Positions 1-10,927 of a stretch of 64,000 nt of DNA are shown in pieces. This stretch comes from Nannochloropsis oceanica. Taxonomy: Eukaryota; Sar; Eustigmatophyceae; Eustigmatales; Monodopsidaceae. Below the pieces are notes generated by a model. The model was not told the DNA's origin and searched no databases. It worked only from the letters and a program-made list of their open reading frames with translations. The translations under genes and the position numbers were made by a program. The stretch covers positions 863,001 to 927,000 of the forward strand of contig CP038132.1 of assembly GCA_004519485.1 (NCBI GenBank). The letters are read 5' to 3'. Each line of letters begins with the position of its first letter. Position 1 is the stretch's first letter.

Positions 1-1158
1 CCCCGGCGAGGTGCCCTCCCCTTCCTCCTGGCCCTCGGCTTCACCCTCCAAACACACGGAGGCCTCGCCCACGAAGTCGCGGCAAATCCCATAGCATTCA
101 CCTACCTCGTCCTCCCCCCCGACCAAGAAGACACCTCTCTCCTCCTCCGTGCCCGCCGCCTCCTCTCGTCCCTCGCCACCTCCCTCCAATTCGATCTTCC
201 CCCCCCTCCAAACTCCAACCCAATCAAGCCCACCCACCCTCCCTCCCTTCCTGTCTTCGATCCTTACCGCCCTTCATTTACCTCCATGTCCATGCAAGTG
301 CCCCGGGAGGCTCGCGGCCCCTCCATCACCGAGAGGAAACTCACCGAACTGAAACAAAGACAAGCCGCCGTCCAAGCCACCCTTCCTCCTCGCAACATCC
401 AAATCTTTCCCCCTCCCTCCCTCACCATCACCCCTGGACGCAGAAGGGAGGATGGGAGGGAAGAAGAAGGAGGCGCCTCCTCCCTCCCTCTCAACGGCGA
501 TATGCAGGCCATAGCCCGCAATCTCGCCCTCAAGATGGCTCAGAAAAAAAGAGAGGAAGACGCGCCCTTCCGGACCAGGGCGCAGCGCGAGTTAGAAGCA
601 CTGGAGAAGGCCAAGGTGTACCCTTATACGCTCCTACGTCTTTGTTTACCCGATCGGCGAGTCGTACAGTTTCAGGCCCATCCACGGGAGACCATTTGGG
701 ATGTGAAATTGCTGGTATGGAGGGAGGTCTTGGGGACGGAAGGGAGGGAGGTCGTGAAGGAGGAAGGGAATCTAATTTTGTACGTGGCCCCGCCGAGGAA
801 AGTGTTGGGGGAGGAAGTGGTGCTGCAGGAGGAGGGGATGGTGCCTGCAGCGAATTTATTCATGAGTTGGACAGGAGCTCAGCCTGGTGCCTCGTCTGAA
901 AGGATGCTGAAGGAGGGGTTGGGAGGAGGGGAGGGAGGGATGGAGGGGGGAGAGGGGGGAGGGAGGCAGGAGGTGGAGGCATACCCGATTGGGGTGGAAT
1001 TGGTAGAGAAATCGCAGGCAACGACGCGTGGAGGAGTAGGAGGGGGGGTAGGAGGAGGAGGAAGAGGAAGCGGCCACCGATTGGGTGGAGGAGGAGGAGG
1101 AAGGGGAGCAGGTGAAGGAGGAGGAGGAGGGAAGAAACCGAGTTGGATGAAGTTGTAG
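1..1158 (+). CDS. UBXN6/PUX2-like p97 cofactor (PUB + UBX domains), 5' end missing
   Basis: The frame is open from base 1 with no start, so the gene begins outside the window; the first ATGs in frame (286, 292) are probably internal. The first ~60 codons read like the end of a PUB domain: an LLALGF segment, then YLVLPPDQ and a helix rich in L and R. A proline-rich linker follows, then a helix with many K/E/R. A UBX fold starts at about 613, with YTLLRLCLPD, VVQFQ, an APPRKVL strand and a GMVPAANLFMSW end. The order PUB then UBX matches UBXN6/UBXD1 of animals and PUX2 of plants, adaptors of the AAA ATPase p97/CDC48 in ubiquitin-dependent protein and membrane turnover. The tail after 900 is Gly/Glu low complexity made by GGA repeats. 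The family call is firm for UBX and moderate for PUB. Confidence 0.72.
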   Translation, partial: PRRGALPFLLALGFTLQTHGGLAHEVAANPIAFTYLVLPPDQEDTSLLLRARRLLSSLATSLQFDLPPPPNSNPIKPTHPPSLPVFDPYRPSFTSMSMQVPREARGPSITERKLTELKQRQAAVQATLPPRNIQIFPPPSLTITPGRRREDGREEEGGASSLPLNGDMQAIARNLALKMAQKKREEDAPFRTRAQRELEALEKAKVYPYTLLRLCLPDRRVVQFQAHPRETIWDVKLLVWREVLGTEGREVVKEEGNLILYVAPPRKVLGEEVVLQEEGMVPAANLFMSWTGAQPGASSERMLKEGLGGGEGGMEGGEGGGRQEVEAYPIGVELVEKSQATTRGGVGGGVGGGGRGSGHRLGGGGGGRGAGEGGGGGKKPSWMKL

Positions 1159-1995
1159 TGCTTCAATTCGAGCATGTATGGATGGTTCCCAGTCATCATC
1201 TTGTATTGTTCATGGGGAAATACGTCAGTTTTGTGGACCGCGCGCGTGCACATAAAAGAAGACAGTCCCAGGAAAGTCGTGGAAACTCAATATCGAGGCA
1301 GCCATGGGATCGAAGTAGAGGTAGGCAGGCAAGATAAGGCTAGGGAGGGGCTCTGCACATACACCACACAAGGCGCGAACCATTGAATGGTCTCTGTGCG
1401 GTGGTGCACTCGCACTAGTCAATAAGCCCCTCACATTCGTACATATATATATATGCTCTGCTGAGATTGCTTCAAGGCATGGCAAGCATCGCGAAAGCAA
1501 CGTGAAAGCAACGCGAAAGCTTCAATCTGAAAATAGTACAGGCCATCAGCGCGGATGGCTTAGGCGTGGGGGCAGGAGGGGCCGTCTTCCTCGGTGCACT
1601 TGACAACATTCGTACAAAGCCGCTGCTGAAAAAAAAGAAAAAACCAAAAAAGAGTAAAAATCATAGAGAACAAGGAGAAACGAGGGGGAGGGGGAGATAT
1701 GGTCTGGGATAATCGAGCGCATCTACCAAGGCACGTGACCAACTGTTTCCCTCCTGAACTTTGTCATCTTCTTTTCTTACTGATGATAATGTGATAACAA
1801 CAATACTGCTGTGCTTGTTTCACTTCCTTCTTTTCCTCTCTATTTCCCCATCAACTGTCAACACACACCTCTCACTATTCCTCCTCCTCTTCTTTGCGTC
1901 ACCACTTCCCACAACCCCTCCCTAAAGGCCTCTACACTGAAGTCTACCGCTAAAACTACAACCTCACACCTACTGCACACTACCCTTGCTCTCTT
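1159..1995. other. Intergenic spacer between convergent genes
   Basis: This stretch lies between the 3' ends of the UBX gene (+) and the gamma-SNAP gene (-). Only short ORFs without recognisable domains are present, plus a short TA run near 1441-1453. I see no RNA gene in it. Confidence 0.6.
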
Positions 1996-3540
1996 CTAAC
2001 GCAAGTCAAAGTCATCCTCTTCCACCTCATCCACGCCCATCACCCCACCTTCCTTTCCCACCTCCTCCTCTACCTCACCCTCATCCTCGTCCTCAACTGC
2101 GAATGGGTTGGTTGTTGCAGACACCGCGTTTGCGGCAGCCTTTGTTTCATCTCCCTGTGCTGGAGATGCTGCTGTTGTACCTGCTACTGCTTTTTTTGGT
2201 ACTGATGGTGCAGTAGCACGCCTATGGCCCTCCCATGACGCGTGATGCGCCGCCGCCTTCGCCTCACGGATGGCTGTGTCCAACTCGTCCTCCTCCTCCC
2301 CTTCCTTCCTCTTGCATTCCTCCCTTTCATCCGCTTCCTCAAGCCCTGCTTGCAGGTCGGAAAGATCCATCAAACCATCTTGGCTGCTGCTGCTCAGGCC
2401 ACGGGGCCGCGACACATCTTCCTCCACGACCACCGCAGGAGGAGGAGAAAGGCCAGGGGCGGGGAAACAGAAAGCGGAAGACGCGGAGGCATTCGCCCAA
2501 GATGGCTGCACGGAGGAGGGAGGAGAGGATGGAGCAGGACGTGTGGACAAAGCAGCACCATCAGAGGGAGACGTAGAGGATCCCGGTCCGGGGTTCTGAG
2601 GAAGAGTCCGAACAAAACTCAGCCCTCCCTCCCCCTCAGCCTCGTCCTCCTCATCACCCTCCCCCCCCAGCCCACCTGAAATCCGGTCTACACTCAACCT
2701 CCTCGCGATTCGGATGACGGCATTGTCTAAATACGCGCTTGACAATTTATTCACCGTTTCCGCCAACGCCGGCCCATCCATCGCCTTGGCAGCCGTCAGC
2801 AAGTCCTCGGCGCACTCACACTCTATGGCCCTTAAGTACCCGGAGTGCTGCAAATGCACCTCCATAAACGCCTTATCCGCCGCAACAACATCGCCAAGAT
2901 ACAGTTGGAGGATGGTCTCCGTGCAGTACATTTTAAACAAGGAGGAGTTTAGCCCTTGAGCGGCGAGGACCCCCCCAGCTTTCCTACACACCTTCAGGGC
3001 ATCCGAAATCTTCTCGTTTCGCAAGCAGAGAGTGAGGGACTTGCTAAACACGTCATTGGCCAGAGGGGCCTTTGCGAGCTCCATCGGGTCTCCGTGATCG
3101 GGCATCAAGAAGTCAATGGCCTGCATACAGTACTCTACCGCCTTGCTGGGCGAAGAGTCTTCCACCACTACCCCCGCTTTGACCAAAGAGTCAGCCGCCC
3201 GGCCCGAATCCCCATGCAACACCCACATGTCAGCTTCCCGTGCAAGGAATTCTGCAGCTACCCCCTCATCGTCATCTTCCTTGGCCATTTGCGAAGCGTT
3301 TTTATAGGCCATAGCTGCAGCTGCATACGTGCTTGTCTTCTCATTACATTCCGCACACTGCACATATGCATTCTTACTCTGCTCCACCGCCCCCGCCGCC
3401 TTGTACAATGCGGCGGCCTTATCGAAGTACGGCGCCGCGGAAAGATGATCTGGTTGCCAATTTCCAAAGAGGGAGGTCTTGAGCATCTTGCTTGCTTTCA
3501 GACGCCATTCCTCCGCTTCCTTGAGCTTCTCGAGATTCAT
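1996..3540 (-). CDS. Gamma-SNAP (soluble NSF attachment protein) with long acidic C-terminal tail
   Basis: The protein is 514 aa from the ATG at 3540, intronless. Residues ~1-280 form a TPR-like helical array with the gamma-SNAP pattern: an N-terminal helix with EAEEWRLKASKMLKT, a W-x-PD segment, AAPYFDKAAALYKAAG, and later helices containing AKEDDDEG and CMQAIDFLMPDHGDP. SNAPs bring the ATPase NSF to SNARE complexes so they can be disassembled after membrane fusion. Animal gamma-SNAP is about 310 aa; here ~230 residues follow the core. They are rich in S, P, E and D and contain an NPF tripeptide and a terminal DDFDL motif. The frame stays open upstream past 3738 (that position is GTG, not ATG), so a longer N-terminus or an upstream exon is possible. 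I chose 3540 because homology begins there. Confidence 0.85.
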   Translation of the reverse strand: MNLEKLKEAEEWRLKASKMLKTSLFGNWQPDHLSAAPYFDKAAALYKAAGAVEQSKNAYVQCAECNEKTSTYAAAAMAYKNASQMAKEDDDEGVAAEFLAREADMWVLHGDSGRAADSLVKAGVVVEDSSPSKAVEYCMQAIDFLMPDHGDPMELAKAPLANDVFSKSLTLCLRNEKISDALKVCRKAGGVLAAQGLNSSLFKMYCTETILQLYLGDVVAADKAFMEVHLQHSGYLRAIECECAEDLLTAAKAMDGPALAETVNKLSSAYLDNAVIRIARRLSVDRISGGLGGEGDEEDEAEGEGGLSFVRTLPQNPGPGSSTSPSDGAALSTRPAPSSPPSSVQPSWANASASSAFCFPAPGLSPPPAVVVEEDVSRPRGLSSSSQDGLMDLSDLQAGLEEADEREECKRKEGEEEDELDTAIREAKAAAHHASWEGHRRATAPSVPKKAVAGTTAASPAQGDETKAAANAVSATTNPFAVEDEDEGEVEEEVGKEGGVMGVDEVEEDDFDLR

Positions 3541-3794
3541 TCGCTTAGGGGGAGGTAGAGCATTCCCACGGTGAGAGGGCAAGGTGGACTGCCGCGCAGA
3601 AGTGAGCCTGGAAGAACTCGCCCCTACGGTGGGCGTTGTAAATGTGCTGCTAGGACCGGCGACTCGAGGGGGCTGTGGGTCAGGTTGAGAAAGATAAGGG
3701 AAGAGTGAGCATCCCGCTCGCGTGGATCGAAATTGCACTCCATCCTTTTGTTTGACAATAGGCCCCGGTATAAAAATGGATGCAGCGCGTGTAC

Positions 3795-4331
3795 TTATAA
3801 TTTTTTGTGCGAAGGGCTTGTGATATAATTTGATTCTGGACGACGGACAAGAATGGAAAGGGGGAGGAAGGAGGGCGCGAGAGAGACTGAATAAGGGCGA
3901 AGACGCACCGCAGGAGCGCCTCTGGTGTCGCTTTTGGCAAAAAGTGCATTGCGATCATTGGAAAATTTGCTCATGGATGCAGCGATGGCGTAGGTGAGGG
4001 GCAGGGTCGCAGTTGGGGTGGTGTCCTTTGCTTCTTGACCTTGATCGATGGGTTCAGACGAGGCCCGAAGCGGAGGGGTCCGCTTGTCTTTGCGTGGGTT
4101 CAAATGCGGCCTGAATCTCCCTGTGGGAATGTTCATGATATAAGGAAGCGTTTTGCTGCTGGGTGAATTATCGTCAGATACAGAGGGCGCTCTGATCCAA
4201 GGCGTGCCAAGAATCACGGCGTCATTCCCCCCAACGGCACACTCGAGAGTCTCGCGGAAGCAAGTTGATAACGTTTTGTCGTCCCATGATGATCGGCTTT
4301 GTCGTGTCATCCATGTATACCATCGCCCCAC
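3795..4331 (-). CDS. Hypothetical ORF upstream of gamma-SNAP
   Basis: This is a 178-codon open frame with no domain I recognise. The stretch with GTPWIRAP, then YIMNIPTGRFRPHLNPRKDK, then MSKFSNDRNALFAKSDTRG looks more protein-like than the repeat-driven shadows elsewhere. A good donor (GTGCGT) follows the GAPA codons near 3918, so the piece may be a 5' exon of the gamma-SNAP transcript; I could not find an acceptor that joins it in frame. It may also be an independent small gene or non-coding. Confidence 0.25.
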   Translation of the reverse strand: MGRWYTWMTRQSRSSWDDKTLSTCFRETLECAVGGNDAVILGTPWIRAPSVSDDNSPSSKTLPYIMNIPTGRFRPHLNPRKDKRTPPLRASSEPIDQGQEAKDTTPTATLPLTYAIAASMSKFSNDRNALFAKSDTRGAPAVRLRPYSVSLAPSFLPLSILVRRPESNYITSPSHKKL

Positions 4332-4583
4332 CTCTCAACATAAATCAATGACCGTATACAGGTCGCAGCAATCCCTGACCACGGAAAGGCGGCAGCATCC
4401 GGGGGTCTGACCCCGCAGGGCAGCGCACAAGTGACCGGCGCATATTCATTCGGGGAAAAACAAACTTGGCTTCAATAAACTAGATCGACTGCTGCCTATC
4501 CCACCTACACCCGGGCCATTGCTTCCACAACAAGCAGCAGCATACACAGCATCCTTGCTTTTGCTGCTCTATTGACTTGGCTG

Positions 4584-5017
4584 ATGGGGTGGCGGGAAAC
4601 CCTGCGGCGCACAATTTTGCACTCCTTCGCAAGCTCTCTTGTGCAGCACTTCCTAGCGGCTATCTGGAACACCATCTCAGCTAATAAGCTTTGGCGCCGA
4701 CAAGAGGTGTGCATCACGTCATTCCCGTTGCTGACATTACCGCAGGATGTGGTGCTGCAGGTTATGGATTTCTTGGCCAGCTCGGACGTGGCGGCGAGGA
4801 CTGCTGAGTTATGCGAAATCCCCATTAAGGAGAAAACAGCACGGCTGCTTCTACATCGCGCGTTGCTCTCCAACGTTTGCAAAGCATGGCATACGCAGCT
4901 GCAAGCAGATGATGCCAGCGATAATTCATGGTTCAGAACTATTTTCATCCTATCCAAGCCTATCTCGAGGAAATCTACTCTAGAAAGGTGCAGTGACATG
5001 TCGTATTGGGAGGTCGA

Positions 5018-5056
<39 letters not shown>

Positions 5057-7946
5057 ATCTGATCGGGTGGATATATGCGTCAACTGGCTGCTTACGGCCT
5101 TGCCTTCTCTGATGTATGCAGCCCCCCAGCCGAAAGAGGAGATCTGTGATGCCCTCCGAATCATACTAAACCGAGCCACACGCGGACACAACCAGCCGAG
5201 GATTGTGGAGCCTGACGACGAAGACAACGAAGCAGCAGGGGACGCTGAGATTATAAATTTACATGCAGATGAAATCTGCTGCTTTATGTGGAGCTGTCTC
5301 ACCTCTCCCTCCCTCCGTCGGGACCAAAAACATGCAATCAAGGTCGTGGGTGCGTGGGCCTCACTGCTCAAGTGCAAGCTACCGGCAGCGAGGTTGACTA
5401 TCACGCCGATGTCGGTCTCCTTGTTGACCGTCCTCCTTCATGATATGCAGGCCACAGAGGACGACCGCAAAACCTTTTACTGCACTCCTATTCCCGATGA
5501 AGATGGTGCTGGTGAGACCCACGACTCCAAAGTGATCGTTTGGGGGGGGAGCCCACACACGCTCCGCAGGCTATGCACGAGCCTTTTGGAACTCATGGCA
5601 CAGGAGTTCGGTCCTGATGTGGTCATTAAAGAATTTTATCCCTCCATTGAGCATATGATATTACGTCCTTTCGGGTATGGCATTCGAGGTAACAGTGTCG
5701 TAGACATTCGAGAAGCCGCCCTGTTGGCGCTTGGGGTGGTAGCTACCTCGTGCGGAGAAGGGCTGGCACCGCAGCGAGAAGCGGTGCTGAGTGAGTTGAT
5801 CGCGCCATTTATGGATGACGAGGATGAAATGACGCGATGTACGGCATATTGGACATTGGGCCGGGTGGTGGAGGGTTTGTTCGAGTCCGGGGCATTGGAT
5901 GAAGGTGTGCGACGACACGTCTTCGGACAGGTCCTGGATTGGTTTGACAAGGGTCTTAGTGACGGGAGCAATAAGGCAGTGATGGCAGCGGCAAATGCCT
6001 TGGGCGATAGTTTTGGTGCGCTTGATTTCCCCTTGGCGCTGCAGTTTAAGGATCCATTGCTGGGGATGGCCCTCCGTGCGATACGACGCACGCCGCGGCT
6101 ACTGGGGCTGTACGAGGTGTTGAACAAGATGGTGGAGGTGGTGGGATGGGCGATGTGGGAGAGATCGGAGGGGGAAAGCTTGAGATTAACGATGGATACG
6201 GTGGTGGAGGCTTGGGGGGAGGTTGCTGGATACACTTGCGGTCAGCCTCAGAGGTATCCGATGGAAACGCTCATGGCCTTGTGGCAGGAGGTTATGTCGC
6301 CGATGGGAGGGAAGGAGGAGAGGAGAATAACGATCCTGACTGCAGGGGATATGAAGGATGTGATGGACACGGCAGAGTCGGCGACTGCAATAAAGACGAC
6401 GATGATCATGGATAGGAGGGCGGTGAGGCAGACAGAGTGCGAGAAGAATCATGGAAGTATGGATGAGCAAAGCAGCAGCAGCAGCAGCATCAGCATCACG
6501 ATAACCGCCAGTAGGCATCAAGCCATCATCCTCGAAGGGCCGTGGATACCCCTCATTCTGGATTTGACGCGCCAAGCCCTGCAGTCCAATCAAGGTCTTT
6601 CTACCCGCCTCGGTACGGAGGTCGTTGCCGCCTGCCTTCACCTCCTTTGTGCTTTCCTGGAGCTAACAGGGAATGATGCCTCGACCCTATTCAGCGTGTT
6701 CACCCCGTGGCTGGTCGACGAATGTCTTCTTCCCCTCCTTTCTCAAAAAGACAAAACTCTTCCGGGTATTGTCACCATTCCACTCCATGCCTTACTAGGC
6801 GAAGCCGTCCCTCTCTACCCGAAGCTCTTCACCTCTAGTCTGCATGGATGGGTTTCCGGTCTCGTCCACACCATTGTCAAGACACCGCTCAGCTCGTTGC
6901 ACCCACTGAGAGTACGATATGGAGACAAAAGCGCGTCTGAGCCATCTTCGTCGCCTTTCTCCTCCTCTTTCTCCTCCCCCTCTTCCTCATCCTCCGTCGA
7001 CCGGCCCAGTATGAATAACGGAGCTCCGCATCCTCTCAGCCTCATCAATAATGCCGTCTATGCCTTTGGTCAACTCGCACTTGTGACCCACAGCCCCTCC
7101 AAGCTCCCTTCTTCTCCCTCCTCCTCTCCCTTACTCCCCTACATCCCTTCCGTCATCAAGGTCCTGGGTCGCATTCTAAAAATGGGGCCCTTGCAAAGGA
7201 AATTCCGAGGGGAGGACGAGAACGGGGATGGAAACGAGGACGAGGACGACGATCCAATGGCGATTCTCGAGCTCTTGAGCGGGGGGCGAAGAGATGAAGA
7301 GTTGTATCTCCGGGTGACATGTGCCTGCACGTTGGGTGCCTTGGCTCTCCACTCTCCTGCCTTGGTCCACGAGTGGCTGCTGCTATCAAGGGAACGGCAG
7401 CACGCACGGCGGGTGCGGGGGCGGGGGCGAGGCGGGCACAGACAGCGGCATCGGGGGCAGCAAGACGAGGAGGAGGAGAAGGAAGAAGAGGAAGGGGAGG
7501 AGGACCTGGCATGTCGGTGGTATGGACTGGTGGTGGAGAGTCCCAAGCTCTTGCGTGGTAATTTAAATCGCGTGGAACTTTGGTATGGGGTAGCCGGTTT
7601 GACCTCTGTGCTTGTATTTGACGTCGAGGAGGGGGGGTTGAAGTTGCTCTCCCCCTCGTCTTCCATCCAGACTTTTTCGCCAACAGGAGCCGGGGAGGAA
7701 GAGGGGAAGGAGAGGGGTGTGGGTATGTTGGTGTCGCGGGTCAAGGCGTTAGTTTCTCTCGAGAAGAATATTACCGAGACAGAATTCCCTGCCGTCGCCT
7801 CCCTCCCTCCCACTTTGACCCGAGATATGGCACAACGGCTGTGCAGCATTCTCCACGACCAACATCTAGGGGAGTACTGCCCTGCGTTCGGGCGGATGGA
7901 CATGGCAGATGAAAGACAAATCCGCCTTCGTGGGGAGGTTGAATAG
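4584..7946 (+). CDS. Transportin/karyopherin-beta-like HEAT-repeat protein with F-box-like N-terminus
   Basis: The ORF is 1120 aa from the ATG at 4584 and intronless (the frame opens earlier, at a TTG). From about residue 330 the protein is a chain of HEAT helices. The segment REAALLALGVVA, then a proline-free helix, DDEDEMTRCTAYWTLGR, and later NKAVMAAANALGDSFGAL and LLGLYEVLNKMVEVVG follows the transportin (karyopherin beta-2) repeat pattern, so a nuclear import receptor or a HEAT scaffold is likely. Residues ~50-110 do not look like an importin N-domain. They read LPQDVVLQVMDFLASSD, a short insert, then LSNVCKAWHTQL, the layout of an F-box. Acidic loops (EDEDEDEDE near residue 150; EDENGDGNEDEDDD further on) and Ser-rich inserts interrupt the array. 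It exceeds the usual ~900 aa of transportins. The subfamily call is moderate. Confidence 0.7.
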
Positions 7947-8715
7947 TTTTCTGGCTCAAGGGGGGAGAAGCGAGGGGGAAATGTCGGAGGGATGAAGGGA
8001 GGGAGGAAGGAGGGAAGAGGAGGGAGCCGTTGTATACAGATGGCGATCGAGGAGTGTCAATAGAAAACGTTTTTAACGCGGAAGAAACATGGAGCATGAC
8101 ACATGTCCTTGTAGAGAGAGTAAACACTGTAGAAAGAGCAAAATCTGTGGAAAGGGCATAAGGAAGAGGATGCATAGGTTGATTAAGGAAGATGAGAAAA
8201 GGCTCCGCAGCGCGTCATGTCTTGCCTCTCCGCGGCATGCACACCTCATGGTTCTTGGTGTTGTTGCTGCTGCTGCTGCTCGTGTTGCTCTTGTTGCTCT
8301 TGTTCTTATAACGTTCTTATTTTTGTTGTTTTGGTTGTCCAATTCTTGGGGTCGTATTATTTTTAACTTCTTTATCTGCAGTCAAAGAAGTGATCGTGGT
8401 GATAGTAGTGGCTGTATAATAATAGTAGGAGGAGGAGGAGTCGTAGCCTGAAATTGGTTGAATACACTACCCGACACGCACGCGTCCCTGTATGTCGGTG
8501 TTGATTGCTATTCCAAAATACACTCACGTACTATCACTCCCTGCCTTCGTCCTTCTCCCCCTCCCTCCCTCAATTCCAGTGTTCCTGCCTCTCATCCTCT
8601 TCTTTCCTTTCTTCCGAATCCCTTTGCTTGCCCTCTCTCTCTACTATTCTAATTTTCCGGTATTTATTTATATCCACGCACTGTACACTCCATCCTCTCT
8701 CCTTCCTTCTCCCTG
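7947..8715. other. Intergenic spacer
   Basis: The spacer separates the convergent transportin-like gene and the minus-strand gene ending at 8716. It contains a short GGGA cluster just after 7946, a CTG/CTT repeat at about 8258-8310 and a pyrimidine-rich stretch at 8540-8710. I see no gene. Confidence 0.55.
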
Positions 8716-10100
8716 TTAAGCAGGGCCCCCTCCTCCCTCCGATCTCCCCTCCCTCCCCCGCTCCGCCACCACCTCCATCGTCGTCTTCTCCGCCTTGAGT
8801 GCCAGCCGGCCAACTTCAATGTCTCCTTCGAAGATGACCCGTACGAATCGTGCAATGGCCAGCAAGACGTCCGTGGGCAGGGCAGGCAAGCCGCTCCTGC
8901 TCACCCACAGACGGGAGGTGCGTCCTTCGAGTTTGATGTAAAGGAACTCCTGGGGGCGAATGAGGGAGGGAGGGAGGGAGGGGGGGGGGATGAGGAACAG
9001 CAGCCACTCCGACGGCCAATAGAGGAATGAGAAGGGTGAACAGAGGAAAGGGAAGAAGGGAGAGAGGAAGGGACGAAGGAAGGGAGGGAGGGAGGGAGGG
9101 GGGGAAGGGAGGGAGGGAGGGAGGGAGGGAGGGAATGACTGGGCTTACCTCCGCTTGCAACTGCAAAGTAAGAATGTTCAAGAGGGTGACAACTTGTGGC
9201 CGGCACTGCTGTCTGACGAAGGGAGAAAAAATCTCCCTGTTAGCCTTGCTTCCTCCTCCCTCCTCCTTTTTTTCTCTTCCTCCTATGTCTTTTTCTCCTT
9301 TTCTTTCGCCATTCCCTGCCGGCTCTTCCGCCGCAGCCGCCGGTGCGGACCATCCTCCGCCTCCTCTTTCTCCTGCTGCTACCGCTTCTGCCGCTGCTGC
9401 CGCTGCCGCTGCTGCTGGATTTGGTGGTTGTGGCTTCTGGAATTGCCTCAAGGTCATCCACAGGAGTAGGGAGGATGTAAACCAATTGGGGAGGCCGAAT
9501 CGAGTTTGTGCCATGGCAGGGTCTTTTAGAGGGGATTCGCACAGGCGGACAAGGGCGTTGATGATCCGCTTATCTTGCAGAGGGACGCGGTTCAGGCAGA
9601 AGTTGAGGATGGCCCGGTACATGTACTCGAGGTTACGCGTGCGCTTGTCGCTGGATTCCCAATACCAGTTTAAAGTGTCTGAGGAGTAGGGAGGAAGGGA
9701 GCCAAGGAGGGAAAGCAGGGAGGAAGGGAAGGAAGGAGGGAGAAAGGGAGAGAGGGAGGGAGGGAGAGTTGAGTACTAGCCCAAGCGTCTGGCCCGACAC
9801 TTTTCTGCTTCGATCGCTAAAGCCATGAATCCATCCTATCCTCCTCTCCCCCTCTCTTCTTCCCTCCTTCCATCCCTTCCCGCCCCACTTACTCGAACCA
9901 AAGTCTTCAGAAGGCAACGTTTTGGTGGCTAGGAAAGCAGCTTGGTCCCTCATGATACGTTGCAATACCAATAAACGCTGTCGAGGCGCCAAGTCTGGGA
10001 CTGCCATAGGGGCGCGAGAAGGGTTGAGGCCCCGGGCTGCTCCTCCTTCACCTCCTCCAATGGCACCCGCTGGCGGAGGCGCGTGTGCTTGTATCATCAT
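8716..10100 (-). CDS. Unrecognised three-exon gene, all-helical protein
   Basis: Three exons join in phase: 10100-9893, 9678-9149 and 8949-8716, giving 323 aa. The donors are GTAAGTGG and GTAAGCCC; the acceptors end CTCAG and CCCAG. I do not recognise the family. The N-terminal exon carries DLAPRQRLLVLQRIMRDQAAF. The second starts NTLNWYWESSDKRTRNLEYM and continues YRAILNFCLNRVPLQDKRII, NALVRLCESP and FGLPNWFTSSLLLWMTLRQF, then an Ala-rich and a Lys/Glu-rich insert before VTLLNILTLQLQAE. The last exon starts EFLYIKLEGRTSRLWV and has a helix LPTDVLLAIARFVRVIFEGD. Two ATGs adjoin at 10100/10097; the frame is open up to 10175, so an upstream exon is possible. A helical-repeat scaffold is the most I would say. 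Confidence 0.6.
9081..9134. repeat. (GGGA)n microsatellite in an intron
   Basis: An almost uninterrupted run of GGGA units sits inside the second intron of the 8716-10100 gene. Because that gene is on the minus strand, the sense strand reads (TCCC)n leading toward the acceptor. It is one of many such tracts in the window and creates false Ser-Leu-Pro or Glu-Gly-Arg ORFs. Confidence 0.9.
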
Positions 10101-10327
10101 ATCTGATAATAAACTCGTAGCTCCTTTCTGTCTCCTCTTCCGCCGCCACCGCCGCTTACGTTTGCTGCTGTTCCTTCACTTTTTAGAAGGCCGTCTCGTT
10201 CGGCCTTTCGGTTTCTGTCCTCCTCCACCCCCAGGTTGCTTGGAGCAGGTGCTCCTCGTGAGTCTGCACGTCGTGAACTTGGTGCGCGTCCTCATGTGTC
10301 TGTAAGAGTGCAGGAAAGGAGGGAGAG

Positions 10328-10829
10328 TTAAAAAGGGGGAGCGAAGCAAGAAGCAGGACATATCAGCACTATTAGGTGTTCATCATCGCTTCCGCAGTTA
10401 AAAAGCGGGAGAGGATTCACAACGCGCACCATATGTCCCTCTACATCAGGCGTGGGGAAGGATTCACAAAATTCATGGTGTATGAGGTTATCCTGCCTAA
10501 ACGCCTCTAGGCCACACATGGGTGCGACCGGCACAATCCTACCACCCTCTGCTTCTTCATCTTTTCTCGCTAGAAGAAGCGAGTAGTAAAATTGTGATAT
10601 TGCACTTCTGTACTCGCATGCCCCCTCATTCAATGCCTCAAAAGCAGGCATTTGTGAGAATAAGTGGTGAGTAGATGGGCACAAACATGGTCCGCTCGTT
10701 CGCAATGCCAAATAAAACGAAAAGCCAGATCAGAGGGTCGCAATAGTTCCCGAGGAGGCTTCTGCCACTCGGGAGACAGTATATGGTCAAGGTGTACGTC
10801 TCCCTCTCAGTCTGGCAACAGAGCTTCAA
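10328..10829 (-). other. Two overlapping open frames, unresolved
   Basis: Two frames look partly protein-like but do not join by an obvious intron. One (10829-10638) includes ETYTLTIYCLPSGRSLLGNY and a hydrophobic stretch LIWLFVLFGIANERTMF. The other (from an ATG at 10639 to 10328) includes NEGACEYRSAISQFYYSLLL and FCESFPTPDVEGHMVRVVNP. They overlap near 10640-10711 and differ by one frame. This could be one small gene with a frame break, a gene with an exon I missed, or noise in the divergent promoter region of the gene at 10928. Confidence 0.2.
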
Positions 10830-10927
10830 CGACTCCTCGAGCCGTCGCTCAAGAACACCTTGGAAAGAAAAGTCAGACGAACCATCCCCACAAACACACA
10901 GACTGCAGGACTAACTCATCGATAAAC

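Noticed and set aside
8958-9134. CRISPR-like periodic repeat
   Set aside because: The period is 4 bp with no spacers; it is a GGGA microsatellite in a eukaryotic intron.
9027-9689. 220-codon plus-strand ORF with Arg-Glu-Gly runs
   Set aside because: It is antisense to exon 2 of the 8716-10100 gene and driven by GGGA repeats.
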